This document shows positions 21,373-32,323 of a stretch of DNA of 64,000 bases, in pieces. The position numbers were made by a program, and so were the translations under genes. The notes under the pieces are model-generated. The model saw nothing but the letters and a program-made list of their open reading frames with translations. It was not told the origin of the DNA and did no database searches. The stretch's first letter is position 1. Each line of letters opens with the position of its first letter. Source of the DNA: Orbaceae bacterium lpD02 (GTDB lineage Bacteria > Pseudomonadota > Gammaproteobacteria > Enterobacterales > Orbaceae); assembly GCA_036251875.1 (NCBI GenBank), contig CP133960.1, forward strand, positions 2,090,258-2,154,257. The letters run 5' to 3'.

Positions 21373-22452
21373 ATGGCTACTAAGATTTCAGATGTAATAA
21401 AACCTGGTGTTGTAACTGGCGATGATGTTCAAAAAATATTTCAAATTGCGCGTGACAATAAATTTGCACTACCGGCTGTAAACTGTGTGAATACTGATAC
21501 TATCAACGCGGTAATTGAAACTGCTGCTAAAGTTCGTGCGCCAGTTGTTGTGCAATTCTCAAATGGTGGGGCACAATTTATTGCAGGTAAAGGTCTAAAA
21601 TTAGAAGGCCAAGGTGCTGCTGTTCTTGGCGCGGTATCTGGAGCTAAACACGTGCATTTAGTCGCTGAAAAATACGGTGTTCCAGTTATTGTTCATACTG
21701 ACCATTGCGCGAAAAAGTTACTACCATGGGTTGATGGCCTATTAGATGCTGGTGAAGCTCATTTTGCACGTACAGGCAAACCGTTATTCTCATCTCATAT
21801 GATTGACTTATCTGAAGAAAGCCTAAAAGATAATATCGATTTATGCTGCCAATATCTAGCTCGCATGAAGTCTTTAGGTATGACTTTAGAGCTTGAACTT
21901 GGTTGTACAGGTGGGGAAGAAGATGGTGTTGATAATAGCCATATGGATAGTTCAGCACTTTACACACAACCAGAAGACATTGCTTATGCTTATGAAAGGC
22001 TAAATGCTATCAGTCCTCGTTTTACTATCGCGGCGTCATTTGGTAATGTTCATGGCGTTTATAAACCAGGTAATGTAAAACTAACGCCAAAAATTTTAGA
22101 TAATTCACAGAAATATGTATCTGAAAAATTTGGTTTGCCTGAGAAATCATTAAACTTTGTCTTCCATGGCGGTTCAGGCTCAACCGCTGAAGAAATTGCT
22201 GAAGCAGTCAGCTATGGTGTGGTTAAAATGAATATCGATACCGATACTCAATGGGCGAACTGGGAAGGCATCTTAAATTACTATAAAGCTAACGAAGCTT
22301 ATCTACAAGGTCAATTAGGCAATCCGGAAGGTGTTGATTCACCAAATAAAAAATACTACGATCCTCGTGTTTGGTTACGTAAAGGTGAAGAATCGATGAT
22401 CGCTCGTTTAGAGTTAGCGTTTAAAGAGCTTAATGCGATTGACGTATTATAA
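21373..22452 (+). CDS. fbaA: Fructose-bisphosphate aldolase, class II
   Basis: Zinc-dependent cleavage of fructose-1,6-bisphosphate into two triose phosphates. 359 residues, the length of E. coli FbaA. Zinc-ligand regions VIVHTDHCAKK, AASFGNVHGVYKPG and VFHGGSGSTAEEI, and the ELELGCTGGEEDGVDNSHMD loop, are present. It follows pgk by 72 bp, with a terminator in the gap. Confidence 0.97.
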   Translation: MATKISDVIKPGVVTGDDVQKIFQIARDNKFALPAVNCVNTDTINAVIETAAKVRAPVVVQFSNGGAQFIAGKGLKLEGQGAAVLGAVSGAKHVHLVAEKYGVPVIVHTDHCAKKLLPWVDGLLDAGEAHFARTGKPLFSSHMIDLSEESLKDNIDLCCQYLARMKSLGMTLELELGCTGGEEDGVDNSHMDSSALYTQPEDIAYAYERLNAISPRFTIAASFGNVHGVYKPGNVKLTPKILDNSQKYVSEKFGLPEKSLNFVFHGGSGSTAEEIAEAVSYGVVKMNIDTDTQWANWEGILNYYKANEAYLQGQLGNPEGVDSPNKKYYDPRVWLRKGEESMIARLELAFKELNAIDVL

Positions 22453-22477
22453 TTTTTTAAATTAGCTTTTCAATTGA

Positions 22478-22508
22478 ACCGTAGCATGTACAATGTTACG
22501 GTTTTTTT
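22478..22508 (+). terminator. Intrinsic terminator of fbaA
   Basis: ACCGTAGCAT, a 5-nt loop and ATGTTACGGT form a 10-bp stem (one G-U pair) followed by seven Ts. A second inverted repeat, TTTTTATCAC/GTGATAAAAA, follows at once and fills the gap to the convergent priA. Confidence 0.85.
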
Positions 22509-22538
22509 ATCACCGATTTTAGGTAGTGATAAAAAGTG

Positions 22539-24728
22539 TTACCATCCCTCAATCGGATCCACATCAATACTCCAGCGTAGGTTTTTAATCTCGGGCCATT
22601 GCTCAATTTCTCTAACTAGCTGGCTTAATACTAGCTGTAATTTGTGACGCTCGGTATGTTGTAATAGCAGCTGCCAACGATTATAGCCCGCTCTTTTTGG
22701 TTGATTTGCTGGAGAAGGACCAAGCAACCAGAGCATATCATCATTAAACTGCTTGCTAAGCCAATCGGCGACTTTTTGCAAAAATTGTGGTGCATATTGG
22801 TTATTACGATCTGCGGCATGAAATAGTGCTTGATAGCTAAATGGCGGCAAGCGAGTGATTTGCCGATCTAACAGCATCTGGTTTGCAAAAGCTTGATAAC
22901 CTTGTTGCAATAATAGATTAAGCAGGGGGTGCTCGGGATGATAAGTTTGTAAAATAACTTCACCCGCTTTATTTTCACGGCCTGCACGACCTGAAACTTG
23001 AGTATAAAGCTGCGCAAAGCGCTCTGTAGCCCTAAAATCACTCGAAAATAGCGCGCCATCAACATCGATAATGCCGACTAATGTTACGTCAGGAAAGTGA
23101 TGACCTTTAGCTAAAATTTGTGTGCCAACAAGTATATGCTTACCGCCCAAATTTACTTGTTTTAGATATTCATCTAAGGCGCCTTTTTTAGCGGTAGAGT
23201 CACGATCAATCCTGCTCACCGAAACATCAGGGAAAAGTTGATTTAATTGTAGTTCCAATTGCTCAGTCCCAAAACCAATCGGTACTAAGTGAGTCGATCC
23301 ACATTTAGGGCATTGGTTAGGAATAGCGCGGTGGCTGTCACAATGATGGCAAATCAATTTGTGCTGTTTTTGATGATAAGTATAAGGCTTATCACAGCGA
23401 GGGCACTCCGCAATCCAACCACAATCATGGCAAATTAATAGTGGTGAGAATCCGCGACGGTTTAAAAATAAAATCACCTGATTGTCATTCGCCAAATGTT
23501 TTTTAATTTTATCAATTAGCGGCTGTGATAATCCCGCTGATAGCACTAATCCTTTTATATCTAACACAACTTGCTGAGCAAGCTCGGCATTACCTGCACG
23601 TTCAGTTAAATGTAAATGTTGGTAGCGATGCGCCTTTGCATTATTGAGTGTTTCAAGCGAGGGGGTTGCGGAGCCTAAAATAATTGGAATATTTTCTATT
23701 TTTGCTCGAACAATCGCTAAATCACGAGCGTGATAGCGCCAACCTTCTTGCTGTTTATATGACGAATCATGCTCTTCATCGATAATAATCATACCTAGTT
23801 GTTTAAATGGTGTAAATAGCGCCGATCTAGTACCAATTACAATGGCAATATCACCTTGCTTGCACTGCAACCAAGTCGATAGTCTTTCCTTTTCGCTCAT
23901 CGCAGAATGCAGCATGACAATCGGCACATTAAAGCGCTGCTGGAATCGCTTAATCGTTTGCGGCGTTAAACCAATCTCAGGTACTAATATCAGGGCTTGC
24001 TTACCTTGCAAAATAACCGCTTCAATCGCTTGTAGGTATACTTCCGTTTTACCCGAGCCGGTTACGCCCTCAAGTAAAAATACGCCAAACCGATCGCACT
24101 GCTGATTGATGCTATCAATGGCACTTATTTGTTGAGCATTAAGTACAAAAGGGCTTGGATTAGATGAAATATTTTTTTGCCAACAGTAGGCATCAGGTAT
24201 TAGCGCGATTTTTTCGATCAGCGCTTTATCGCTTAATGCTTTGTATACAGCAGGTGAAAAGCGGTTTGATTCAATTTCGCTACCCGCTTGCATCAAACTC
24301 AACAATGCTTGCTGTTTGACCGAACGAGCTAGCGTGCAGCTATCAATAATTTTACCTTGCTCAGTCAGTTGCCAGATTAGCGTTTCCGATTTGGTTGCGG
24401 CTTTACCTTGTCTTAATAAAATCGGGATAGCGTGAAATAGTACTTCGCCAAGTGGATAGTGATAGTAATCAGCTGCCCACAATAAAAACTGCCACAGTTT
24501 ATCTGAGAATAATGGTTGTGGATCGATAAACTCACTAATAGTTTTTAGCTTGTGGATATCGTATTCACTCTGGCTACTGAGTGCCGAGATAATTCCGATA
24601 GCATGGCGGTTACCAAATGGAATTTTAACTCGTATGCCTAGCGTAGCTAAATTGGCTAGTTTATCTGGCACAATATAATCAAACGTTTGATGTAGCCGAA
24701 TAGGCAGCACAATTTTGGCAATGAGCAT
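22539..24728 (-). CDS. priA: Primosomal protein N' (replication restart helicase PriA)
   Basis: Recognises stalled forks and loads the DnaB helicase. 729 residues (E. coli 732). An N-terminal 3'-DNA-binding domain starts MLIAKIVLPIRLHQTFDYIVP; helicase motifs are GVTGSGKTEVYLQA (Walker A), IIIDEEHDSSYKQ (DEEH) and GSATPSLET. Eight cysteines in CHDCGWIAECPRC and LICHHCDSHRAIPNQCPKCGS form the zinc-binding module; VSGRAGRENKAGEVILQTY is motif VI. It is isolated between fbaA and a small membrane-protein gene. Confidence 0.96.
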   Translation of the reverse strand: MLIAKIVLPIRLHQTFDYIVPDKLANLATLGIRVKIPFGNRHAIGIISALSSQSEYDIHKLKTISEFIDPQPLFSDKLWQFLLWAADYYHYPLGEVLFHAIPILLRQGKAATKSETLIWQLTEQGKIIDSCTLARSVKQQALLSLMQAGSEIESNRFSPAVYKALSDKALIEKIALIPDAYCWQKNISSNPSPFVLNAQQISAIDSINQQCDRFGVFLLEGVTGSGKTEVYLQAIEAVILQGKQALILVPEIGLTPQTIKRFQQRFNVPIVMLHSAMSEKERLSTWLQCKQGDIAIVIGTRSALFTPFKQLGMIIIDEEHDSSYKQQEGWRYHARDLAIVRAKIENIPIILGSATPSLETLNNAKAHRYQHLHLTERAGNAELAQQVVLDIKGLVLSAGLSQPLIDKIKKHLANDNQVILFLNRRGFSPLLICHDCGWIAECPRCDKPYTYHQKQHKLICHHCDSHRAIPNQCPKCGSTHLVPIGFGTEQLELQLNQLFPDVSVSRIDRDSTAKKGALDEYLKQVNLGGKHILVGTQILAKGHHFPDVTLVGIIDVDGALFSSDFRATERFAQLYTQVSGRAGRENKAGEVILQTYHPEHPLLNLLLQQGYQAFANQMLLDRQITRLPPFSYQALFHAADRNNQYAPQFLQKVADWLSKQFNDDMLWLLGPSPANQPKRAGYNRWQLLLQHTERHKLQLVLSQLVREIEQWPEIKNLRWSIDVDPIEGW

Positions 24729-24790
24729 AATTAATGATAATTGTATGAATAAAGATGATTGCTATAGTAGCACATCAGCACCACATTTGC

Positions 24791-25246
24791 TTAATTAAGG
24801 CTTTTGCCACTAATCAGCAAACTTATTGATCTGGCAACAAAACCAAATAAAATACCAACGACGGCGGCTTGGCAAATCATGATCCAATTACCATTTTGTA
24901 AAACTAACAATGACAACGTAATTAGTGAGCAAGCAAAGTATTTCAAGTGTTGTAGTTGGGTGATTGCAAACAGTAAAAAGACCACAATCCCGACGATAAC
25001 TTCGGTTTTATATGGCATATTAGTGATGTATGGGCTGACTTGCAGATAAATTACTCCAAATAAAATACCCAGTAATGCGGTAAAGAGGGTAATCACCAGC
25101 CCCATTAAATTTGATTGCGGTGCGGCAAAAAAGAGTGCGCTACTCAGCAGGCAATACCAAAATGGCAGGTTAAGGTAACTACTTAACCAAACTAAAGTAG
25201 CAGCGAGTAAAGCGGTGATTAATGCGGTAAAGAGTGTTTTGATCAT
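24791..25246 (-). CDS. Small multispanning membrane protein, DUF1097-like
   Basis: 151 residues with about five hydrophobic helices and almost no soluble part. The organisation (helix, PFWYCLLSSALFFAAPQ, LMGLVITLFTALLGILFG, ending VVGILFGFVARSISLLISG) resembles the DUF1097 family, of which E. coli YcdZ is a member: both have an ACPQ/AAPQ-type motif after the second helix and a GLIFGYA/GILFGFV near the end. The family assignment is from memory of YcdZ and is not certain. The function is unknown. AAGGAAA precedes the ATG. It has its own 245-bp upstream gap from the trp operon. Confidence 0.7.
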   Translation of the reverse strand: MIKTLFTALITALLAATLVWLSSYLNLPFWYCLLSSALFFAAPQSNLMGLVITLFTALLGILFGVIYLQVSPYITNMPYKTEVIVGIVVFLLFAITQLQHLKYFACSLITLSLLVLQNGNWIMICQAAVVGILFGFVARSISLLISGKSLN

Positions 25247-25399
25247 GATATTTCCTTTTATATTTCCTAATATTATCGATGAACTACGCCGAAATTGGAT
25301 AATTAACCTGATTTTATCCAGTTTATTTTACTCATATTTGCCTATTTAGGTAATATAAAAAATAATCATATTATTAAACCATTAGTTTATGCTAGCAAT

Positions 25400-25432
25400 A
25401 ATAAAGATTTAGCTATTAACTAAATCTTTATT
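25400..25432. terminator. Perfect 13-bp hairpin beyond trpA
   Basis: AATAAAGATTTAG and CTAAATCTTTATT are perfectly complementary with a 7-nt loop. It lies 60 bp past the trpA stop and 150 bp before the next gene. The minus-strand tail TATTATT is a poor U-run, so it may act as a 3'-end stabiliser or weak terminator of the trp operon. Confidence 0.5.
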
Positions 25433-25491
25433 CCATATTGAGTTTTTGCAACAAAAAATAACGAATATAATATTGAATTCAATAACTAGGG

Positions 25492-26316
25492 TTATTTACT
25501 TGTCGCTGCTTTCATCACTTTAACAAAGCGTGTTAGTTTATCTAACATTACGGTGGGGTTATTTTGATTATCAGCAATAATTTTAACCGTTGCTGAACCT
25601 GATATCGCGCCAGCCGCTCCGCCTTTAATCGCTTCACTAACTTGTTCTGGGGTTGAAATACCAAAACCTTGAATAGCTGGTGGCGCATTAAACTCATTAA
25701 GTTTTTTAATTAAATGAGTTAGCGGTTTATTCGCTTTATTCTCAGTGCCTGTAACGCCTGCTCGCGAAACTAAATAAGTATAACCTTGTCCATTATCCGC
25801 AATACCCTTTAGCACATCATCATTGGCATTCGGTGGGCAGATAAATATTGGCGCAATGCCATGTTTTAATGCCGCTGCTTTAAATGGTGCCGATTCTGAT
25901 AATGGCACATCTGCTACTAATACGGAATCAACACCTGCTTGAGCGCAGCGGGCATAAAAGTCATCAATACCGCCTTTAAACACTAAATTAGCGTAAATCA
26001 GTAAGCCGATTGGGGTTGTTGGGTGTTTTTGGCGTACTTGAGCTAATACTTCAAAACATTTGGCTACATTTATGCCGCCGGCAAAGGCGCGCAAATTTGC
26101 CTCTTGAATGGTTGGTCCATCGGCTAACGGATCAGAAAATGGGATCCCCAGTTCTAATGCATCAGCGCCAGCAGTGACTAAGGTATCAATAATTTGTAGT
26201 GATAACGCCGGCGTTGGGTCACCGACGGCGACAAAGGGGACAAAGGCACCACGGTTTTGTTTAGCAAGCTGCGAAAATAGCACCTCATATCGATTAGGCT
26301 TTATTAACTGACTCAT
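25492..26316 (-). CDS. trpA: Tryptophan synthase alpha chain
   Basis: Cleaves indole-3-glycerol phosphate to indole and glyceraldehyde-3-phosphate; indole is channelled to TrpB. 274 residues. The catalytic acids lie in [17 protein letters not shown] (E55 and D66, equivalent to E49 and D60 in E. coli). The phosphate-binding loops [10 protein letters not shown] and [10 protein letters not shown] are present. Its start overlaps the end of trpB by 4 bp. Last gene of the trp operon. Confidence 0.97.
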   Translation of the reverse strand: MSQLIKPNRYEVLFSQLAKQNRGAFVPFVAVGDPTPALSLQIIDTLVTAGADALELGIPFSDPLADGPTIQEANLRAFAGGINVAKCFEVLAQVRQKHPTTPIGLLIYANLVFKGGIDDFYARCAQAGVDSVLVADVPLSESAPFKAAALKHGIAPIFICPPNANDDVLKGIADNGQGYTYLVSRAGVTGTENKANKPLTHLIKKLNEFNAPPAIQGFGISTPEQVSEAIKGGAAGAISGSATVKIIADNQNNPTVMLDKLTRFVKVMKAATSK

Positions 26317-27506
26317 GCGACTTCTCCTCTTGCTTTTAAAATATCGTAAACGGTAAAAATATCTTTATCGCCGCGACCTGATAAATTGACAATTAATAGT
26401 TGCTCTTTATCTGGATCTTGTTTAATTAATTTTAGTGCATAAGCGAGCGCGTGAGACGATTCTAACGCGGGAATAATCCCTTCGTGTAGTGATAATGCTT
26501 TAAATGCCTCTAGCGCCTCATTATCGGTGATAGAAACATACTGCGCCCTACCAATGCTATCAAGATAAGCATGCTGCGGCCCAACAGAGGGGAAATCAAG
26601 CCCGGCGGAAATTGAGTAAGACTCCTCGATTTGGCCTTCTTCGGTTTGCATCATTGGCGATTTCATGCCGAAATAAATACCCAATTTACCATGTTTTAAT
26701 GACGCGCCATGTTGGCCTGTCTCAATGCCATGGCCGCCAGGTTCAACACCAATTAACTGCACGTCTTTGTCATCGATAAAGTTAGCAAACATACCAATCG
26801 CATTTGAACCTCCACCAACGCAAGCAATTACCGCATCAGGTAAACGACCTTCGCGAGCAAGGATTTGTTGCTTAGCTTCGGCACTAATCATTTGTTGAAA
26901 CTCTCTCACTATCGTTGGAAATGGATGTGGTCCTGCCGCTGTGCCTAGCATATAGTGCGCTTTTTCATAACTACCCGACCAGTCCCGTAGAGCCTCATTA
27001 CACGCATCTTTTAAGGTTGCACTACCGGTCGTAACTGGAATTACCGTCGCGCCCATTAGACGCATTCTAAATACGTTTGGTGCCTGACGCTCAACATCTT
27101 TGGCGCCCATATAAATTCGGCATTTTAATCCTAATAATGCACAAGCAAGCGCCGAGGCGACGCCATGTTGACCTGCGCCAGTTTCGGCAATAATTTCAGT
27201 TTTACCCATACGCTTAGCCAGCAGTGCTTGACCTAGAACTTGGTTGGTTTTGTGGGCGCCGCCGTGCACTAAATCTTCACGTTTTAGGTAAAGTTTAGTT
27301 TTGCTACCAGCGGTTAAATTACGGCAAAGGGTTAATGCAGTTGGCCTACCAGCATAATTTTTTAATAGGTCATGAAACTCTTGTTGAAACGCGGGATCAG
27401 CTTTCGCATCAAGAAAAGCCTGCTCAAGTTCATCAAGTACGGGGATGAGAATCTGCGGCACATATTGACCACCAAATTCACCGAAGTAAGGATCTAATTT
27501 TGACAT
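26313..27506 (-). CDS. trpB: Tryptophan synthase beta chain
   Basis: PLP enzyme joining indole and L-serine to make tryptophan. 397 residues, the usual length. The PLP lysine is K86 in HGGAHKTNQ; the [10 protein letters not shown] phosphate loop and the [10 protein letters not shown] segment are intact. It is coupled to trpA by a 4-bp overlap and follows trpCF by 15 bp. Confidence 0.98.
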   Translation of the reverse strand: MSKLDPYFGEFGGQYVPQILIPVLDELEQAFLDAKADPAFQQEFHDLLKNYAGRPTALTLCRNLTAGSKTKLYLKREDLVHGGAHKTNQVLGQALLAKRMGKTEIIAETGAGQHGVASALACALLGLKCRIYMGAKDVERQAPNVFRMRLMGATVIPVTTGSATLKDACNEALRDWSGSYEKAHYMLGTAAGPHPFPTIVREFQQMISAEAKQQILAREGRLPDAVIACVGGGSNAIGMFANFIDDKDVQLIGVEPGGHGIETGQHGASLKHGKLGIYFGMKSPMMQTEEGQIEESYSISAGLDFPSVGPQHAYLDSIGRAQYVSITDNEALEAFKALSLHEGIIPALESSHALAYALKLIKQDPDKEQLLIVNLSGRGDKDIFTVYDILKARGEVA

Positions 27507-27521
27507 GATACATTCCCTTTT

Positions 27522-28919
27522 TTAATACGGATAATTGCTTAATATTGAGAATAACTGTTTAATTTTATCGTGATCTTTTATTCCCGATGAGGTTTCTACA
27601 CCAGAATTAATATCAAGGCCGATAACGCCGGTTTGTATTGCTTGCTTGGCATTTTGAGGATTAACGCCGCCTGCCAGCATCACATTATCTAATGGTTGGT
27701 TAACGAGCAGCTGCCAATCAAATGGTTTACCTGTGCCACCGTTACCCTGATCAAATAGGTAACGGTTAACCAATGGGTTATTGTGCGTTGGAATTACCGC
27801 TTTAATGCTGATTGCTTGCCAAATTTGGCACGGTTTTGGTAGCTTATCTCGCAAGTCTGCAATATAACTGGCGTCTTCATCACCATGTAACTGCACGGCA
27901 AATAAATTAAGTGAGGTTGCGATATTTACCACATTAGCTAATGGTTCATTTTTAAATACACCGACCCAATTTAGTTTGGCCCCTGACATTACGGTTCGCG
28001 CTTTAATCGGCTCAATATAACGAGGTGATGACTGCACAAAAATCAGCCCACCGTAGACACTGCCAGCCTGATAAGCGGCAAACGCATCCTCTTTTCGGGT
28101 TAAGCCGCACACTTTATTTTCACCTAACATTACTTTGCGTATAGCAAGCTCTAAATCATCTTCCGACATCAGCGCACTACCAATTAAAAAACCATCTGCA
28201 TAGTGACTTAATTCGAGCACTTGCGCATGGGTGTAAATTCCTGATTCACTGATCACAATGCGATCCTCCGGAATTTGCGGCGCTAGCTGTTTAACGCGAT
28301 CAAGATCGACTGTCAAATCACGTAGGTTACGGTTATTAATACCAATCACTTTGGCGTTAAGTTGTATTGCTCGCTCAACTTCGTGCTGAGTACTGGCTTC
28401 GGTTAATACGCCCATATTTAGGCTGTGGGCGAGTTCGCTAAGCACTAAATATTCATCATCATTTAGCACTGAGAGCATAAGTAAAATAGCATCGGCTTGA
28501 TAATAACGCGCTAAATAGACTTGGTACTCATCAATGATAAAATCTTTACATAATATCGGCTGGTGAGTGTGCTGTTTAACGATCGGTAAAAAATCAAAGC
28601 TACCTTGAAAGTATTTTTCATCGGTTAATACCGAGATTGCATTAGCATGATGGCCATATATTTTAGCGATCTCCTCTGGATTAAAATCATGACAAATTAA
28701 TCCCTTTGATGGCGATGCCTTTTTACACTCTAAAATAAACACACTTTTACTATCAGTTAATGCATGATAAAAATTGCGATCGCTTGGTGCTAGGTTATCT
28801 TTAAAAGTGGATAGTGGTTGCCGTACTTTGCGATCCGCTAACCAAATAGCTTTGTCGGTAACAATTTTCTTCAATACCGTTGCCATCTCAACATTTTCAA
28901 TTAATGATTCAATTGCCAT
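27522..28919 (-). CDS. trpCF: Fused indole-3-glycerol phosphate synthase / phosphoribosylanthranilate isomerase
   Basis: Two consecutive steps of tryptophan synthesis on one chain, as in enteric bacteria. The N-terminal IGPS half (to about residue 265) has FILECKKASPSKG, the LCKDFIID strand, GINNRNLRDL and ISESGIYT; the C-terminal PRAI half begins near KVCGLTRKEDA and holds VQLHGDE and LAGGVNP with GLDINSGVE. The ATG at 28919 follows CGAGG at ideal spacing. It adds about 11 residues upstream of the segment that aligns with the E. coli start. The start lies 2 bp after the trpGD stop. Confidence 0.96.
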   Translation of the reverse strand: MAIESLIENVEMATVLKKIVTDKAIWLADRKVRQPLSTFKDNLAPSDRNFYHALTDSKSVFILECKKASPSKGLICHDFNPEEIAKIYGHHANAISVLTDEKYFQGSFDFLPIVKQHTHQPILCKDFIIDEYQVYLARYYQADAILLMLSVLNDDEYLVLSELAHSLNMGVLTEASTQHEVERAIQLNAKVIGINNRNLRDLTVDLDRVKQLAPQIPEDRIVISESGIYTHAQVLELSHYADGFLIGSALMSEDDLELAIRKVMLGENKVCGLTRKEDAFAAYQAGSVYGGLIFVQSSPRYIEPIKARTVMSGAKLNWVGVFKNEPLANVVNIATSLNLFAVQLHGDEDASYIADLRDKLPKPCQIWQAISIKAVIPTHNNPLVNRYLFDQGNGGTGKPFDWQLLVNQPLDNVMLAGGVNPQNAKQAIQTGVIGLDINSGVETSSGIKDHDKIKQLFSILSNYPY

Positions 28920-28921
28920 AA

Positions 28922-30571
28922 TTAACCTCGTTGCGCTAGTGCGGATAATAATTGATAAGGCTTGCCACTATGTATCATATTTAACGCTTGCTGTGTATTC
29001 GCGTGTAAATCATTATGGCCAAATAACTTCATTAGCATCGCCACATTCACTGCGATGGCCGCACTATGTGCGTCCTGACCATTACCTTGTAAGATAGCAA
29101 TTAAACTATCGCGGTTTTGCTCCGGTGTACCACCTTCAATATCTTTTAATGTGTAACAATTAACCCCAAAGTCTTGTGGGTTAACACTAAAATAATTAAT
29201 ATTGCTATTAATCACCTCGGCGACATCGGTTGTGCCATGAATAGCTACTTCATCCATGCCATCACCATGCACCACAATAGCATGTTCATAGCCTAACATA
29301 GCAAGGGTTTGGGCAATAGGCTTCAATAAATCACGATGATAAACACCAAGTAAAATACGTTTAGGTTTAGCCGGATTAATTAACGGCCCCAAAATATTAA
29401 AAATAGTGCGAGTTTTTAGCTGTTGGCGAATGGGCGCAGCATGACGAAAACCTGAGTGATACTGCTGAGCAAATAAAAAGCAAATTCCTAATTCATCAAG
29501 CGCTTGCCTTGCAATATCGGCTGACATGTTGAGTTTAATCCCTAATGCCGCAAGCACATCAGATGAGCCTGACTTACTCGATACACCGCGATTGCCATGT
29601 TTGGCAATTTTAAAGCCCATACTCGCAGCAACAAAGGCGCTCGCGGTTGAGATATTAATACTATTCGTGCCATCGCCACCCGTACCAACAATATCAGTAA
29701 AATCATAATCAGGCGTTGCAAAGCTATCGGCATTATTAAGCAGTGCGGTTGCGGCGCCAGCGATCTCTTGCGGCTGCTCGCCACGCACTTTCATACTAAT
29801 TATTGCTGTTGCAAGAGTGGTCGGTTGTAGCTTACCGTTAATAATTTGGCTAAATAAGATTTGGCTTTCGTCTTGCGCAAGGACTTTTCCTTGGTAAAGT
29901 TTATCTAAAATTGGTTGAATGATTTTTTCGCTAGTTTGCGCGGCGGTTTTTTCTGCTTCGGCTAATGATGGCTCTGTTTTTGATGCATGGGGCGCAGCTA
30001 ATGCACACTCAATTGTTTGGTTTAATAGTTGAACACCATTGATGGTTAAGATCGATTCTGGGTGAAATTGGAAGCCATAGACACGGTCATGATCATTCCT
30101 AACCGCCATTACGACATTATCGAACATCGCATTAATGGTCAGCGAAGCAGGGATATTTTCGCCTTTAAGTGAATGGTAACGCGCAACGGGTAATGGGTTT
30201 GGTAAACCGTTAAACATCAGTTTGCCATCATGTTTAATCAGTGATGCTTTGCCGTGTAAAATGTCGCCCGCAGGTACAATGCTGCCGCCATAAGATTCGA
30301 CAATCGCTTGGTGACCAAGGCAGATACCAATAATTGGTAACTGACCTTTTAAGCGCTGTAATAACTCAGGCATACAGCCCGCTTGGCTTGGTGCGCCAGG
30401 ACCTGGTGATAAAAATAGGATCGGATTTTGTAGCTGGGATAATTTTTCAATAATCAAATCTGCAGGCAGAGTATTGCGATAGATCGTCACATGATGCCCA
30501 CTATATCGAAGCTGATCGACTAAGTTATAGGTAAACGAGTCAATATTATCTAAAAATAGAATATTCGCCAT
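28922..30571 (-). CDS. trpGD: Fused anthranilate synthase glutaminase subunit / anthranilate phosphoribosyltransferase
   Basis: The N-terminal class I glutamine amidotransferase (to about residue 195) supplies ammonia to TrpE: nucleophile C84 in GICLGHQA and the H170/E172 pair in FQFHPES. The C-terminal TrpD part (from about residue 215) transfers phosphoribose to anthranilate, with [34 protein letters not shown] and LGPLINP. The G-D fusion is typical of enteric relatives. Its start overlaps the trpE stop by one base (TAATG type). Confidence 0.97.
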   Translation of the reverse strand: MANILFLDNIDSFTYNLVDQLRYSGHHVTIYRNTLPADLIIEKLSQLQNPILFLSPGPGAPSQAGCMPELLQRLKGQLPIIGICLGHQAIVESYGGSIVPAGDILHGKASLIKHDGKLMFNGLPNPLPVARYHSLKGENIPASLTINAMFDNVVMAVRNDHDRVYGFQFHPESILTINGVQLLNQTIECALAAPHASKTEPSLAEAEKTAAQTSEKIIQPILDKLYQGKVLAQDESQILFSQIINGKLQPTTLATAIISMKVRGEQPQEIAGAATALLNNADSFATPDYDFTDIVGTGGDGTNSINISTASAFVAASMGFKIAKHGNRGVSSKSGSSDVLAALGIKLNMSADIARQALDELGICFLFAQQYHSGFRHAAPIRQQLKTRTIFNILGPLINPAKPKRILLGVYHRDLLKPIAQTLAMLGYEHAIVVHGDGMDEVAIHGTTDVAEVINSNINYFSVNPQDFGVNCYTLKDIEGGTPEQNRDSLIAILQGNGQDAHSAAIAVNVAMLMKLFGHNDLHANTQQALNMIHSGKPYQLLSALAQRG

Positions 30572-32124
30572 TAGAATGTTCCTTCTACATTGTGTGCTTT
30601 AATAATCGCGCGGATAACGGCGCGCGCTTTATTTCGCGTTTCATCAGCTTCGGATTGCGGATCAGAATCAAGCACCACGCCGCCACCCGCTTGTACGGTT
30701 GCAATGCCATCTTCGACATAAACGCTACGGATAACGATACAGGTATCTAAATCACCATTCGCGGTAAGGTAGCCAATTGCACCGCCATAACTGCCTCGGC
30801 GTGTTTTTTCAGATTCAGCAATCAGTTGCATCGCCCGTACTTTTGGCGCGCCGGTTAAGGTGCCCATATTCATCGTTGCTTGATAAGCGTGTAGGGCATC
30901 TAAATCTGGGCGCAGTTGACCAATAACACGCGAGACTAAATGCATGACAAACGAATAACGATCCACTTTTAGTAACTCTTTGGTATAGCGGCTGCCGGGT
31001 ACACAGATGCGCGCCAAGTCATTGCGCGCTAAATCAACTAACATTAAATGCTCTGCCAGCTCTTTTTTATCGGTGCGCATTTCTAGTTCAAGTCGGCTAT
31101 CAAGATCATAATCGACCTCACCATGGGCATTTAATCCGCGTGGGCGAGTTCCGGCAATCGGATAAATTTCAACTTGATTAGTTTGTTTGGTGTATTTGAG
31201 CGCGCTTTCCGGTGATGCACCAAATAGGGTGAAATCCTCATCTTGCATATAGAACATATAAGGGCTTGGATTACTCTGTTTTAAAGTATGATAAGCCGAT
31301 AATGGCTCAGGGCAGGGTAGCTTAAAGCGCCTTGATGGCACGGCTTGAAATATTTCACCTTGTTGTATCGCATCTTGCATTTTTTTTACGATGGTATTGA
31401 AGTCATCATCATTTAAGTTACAAGTGACAATGGCATCAGCTAAAGATTGGCGTTTGATCGCTTTAATCGGCTGGTTAAGTTGTTGCTCAAGCGATGCTAG
31501 TCGATGACGTAAGCGCTGTGCTTCTTGATTATTCTGGACAAATAGACTCGATTTTAACGTGGCAGTTTGTGTTTTATGGTTCATTTCAAGCAGTGTTTCA
31601 GCCAAGTAAAAGCAGTAATCAGGGCAGCGTTGCTGAGTAGGTAACTTAGGTAAATTTTCAAATCCGGTGACTAAATCATAACCAAATAAGCCGCCTAAGA
31701 ATATTGCATCATTTTCGGCATCATCAGGAAGGGTGACTAAGGTTAAAATATTGCGTAGCGTATCAAAAATCGATAATGCTTTAAGCCTTGAATCTTCATC
31801 TTGCAAATTATCAATAACAGGAAAATTAATCGTTAATGTGTTGTGCGTAAGCTGTTTAGTGGCTTGCGGTGGAAAAGATTCCGCCAGTAAAGGTAACAAA
31901 GCTAAGCCATTTTCAGTTAAAGCGCTAACCGTCACTTGGGTGTTTAAAGCGTTAATACGTAGCGCACTATCAATGATCATGACGCTTTTGATGCCTTGCT
32001 TGTTATCGATTTCCGCCGATTCTAATAGTAGTGTTGCAGGGCGGTTGGCACAGAGTTGATTGAATATTTTGGTCGGGTCATTATGGTAGCAAATTAACTG
32101 TTTAAATTGTTGTAATTTAGGCAT
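30571..32124 (-). CDS. trpE: Anthranilate synthase component I
   Basis: Makes anthranilate from chorismate with ammonia from TrpG. 517 residues. The feedback-inhibition motif LLLES at residues 32-36 is intact, with Ser36 equivalent to the tryptophan-binding Ser40 of E. coli, so allosteric inhibition by tryptophan is expected. Catalytic-domain motifs [44 protein letters not shown] and GGAIGYL are present. First structural gene of the operon, behind trpL and an attenuator. Confidence 0.97.
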   Translation of the reverse strand: MPKLQQFKQLICYHNDPTKIFNQLCANRPATLLLESAEIDNKQGIKSVMIIDSALRINALNTQVTVSALTENGLALLPLLAESFPPQATKQLTHNTLTINFPVIDNLQDEDSRLKALSIFDTLRNILTLVTLPDDAENDAIFLGGLFGYDLVTGFENLPKLPTQQRCPDYCFYLAETLLEMNHKTQTATLKSSLFVQNNQEAQRLRHRLASLEQQLNQPIKAIKRQSLADAIVTCNLNDDDFNTIVKKMQDAIQQGEIFQAVPSRRFKLPCPEPLSAYHTLKQSNPSPYMFYMQDEDFTLFGASPESALKYTKQTNQVEIYPIAGTRPRGLNAHGEVDYDLDSRLELEMRTDKKELAEHLMLVDLARNDLARICVPGSRYTKELLKVDRYSFVMHLVSRVIGQLRPDLDALHAYQATMNMGTLTGAPKVRAMQLIAESEKTRRGSYGGAIGYLTANGDLDTCIVIRSVYVEDGIATVQAGGGVVLDSDPQSEADETRNKARAVIRAIIKAHNVEGTF

Positions 32125-32167
32125 TTGATTATTCCCTAATGTATATTAAATCTTATTTAATCGTATT

Positions 32168-32189
32168 AAAAAGCCCGCGATTGCGGGCT
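32168..32189 (-). terminator. Attenuator terminator (3:4 hairpin) of the trp operon
   Basis: A 7-bp GC-rich stem, AGCCCGC/GCGGGCT, with an AATC loop and TTTTT tail, placed between trpL and trpE. Confidence 0.92.
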
Positions 32190-32244
32190 AGTGAATTTTC
32201 TTTATATAGCAAAAAAAGCACATTACCCAAGATAAGTAATACGC
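32168..32244 (-). promoter_or_regulatory. trp operon attenuator (1:2, 2:3 and 3:4 structures)
   Basis: Read on the minus strand. The 1:2 pause hairpin pairs GCGTATTAC with GTAATGTGC (9 bp, two G-U) at 32218-32244, starting at the last base of the second Trp codon. The antiterminator 2:3 can pair TGGGTAATG with CACTAGCCCG (one bulge and one mismatch). The 3:4 terminator is AGCCCGC, loop AATC, GCGGGCT and a T-run at 32168-32189. The arrangement is that of the E. coli trp attenuator: ribosomes stalled at the Trp codons favour 2:3 and readthrough. Confidence 0.9.
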
Positions 32245-32279
32245 CACCAAGAAAATATAACAGAGATTAAGTTTTTCAT
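32223..32279 (-). CDS. trpL: trp operon leader peptide
   Basis: An 18-residue peptide, MKNLISVIFSWWRITYLG, with tandem tryptophan codons at 11-12. Translation stalls there when charged tRNA-Trp is scarce, controlling the downstream attenuator. The Trp codons abut the 5' arm of the 1:2 hairpin, the arrangement the mechanism requires. The ribosome site is weak (GGATG about 12 nt upstream). Confidence 0.9.
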   Translation of the reverse strand: MKNLISVIFSWWRITYLG

Positions 32280-32305
32280 TTTTTAATATTCATCCAAATT
32301 ATGTT

Positions 32306-32323
32306 GTATCATTAAACTAGTTC
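32306..32323. promoter_or_regulatory. TrpR operator of the trp operon
   Basis: On the minus strand GAACTAGTTTAATGATAC matches the E. coli trp operator perfectly in the left half-site (GAACTAGTT) and partly in the right. It overlaps the -10 hexamer, so bound TrpR would block RNA polymerase. Confidence 0.75.
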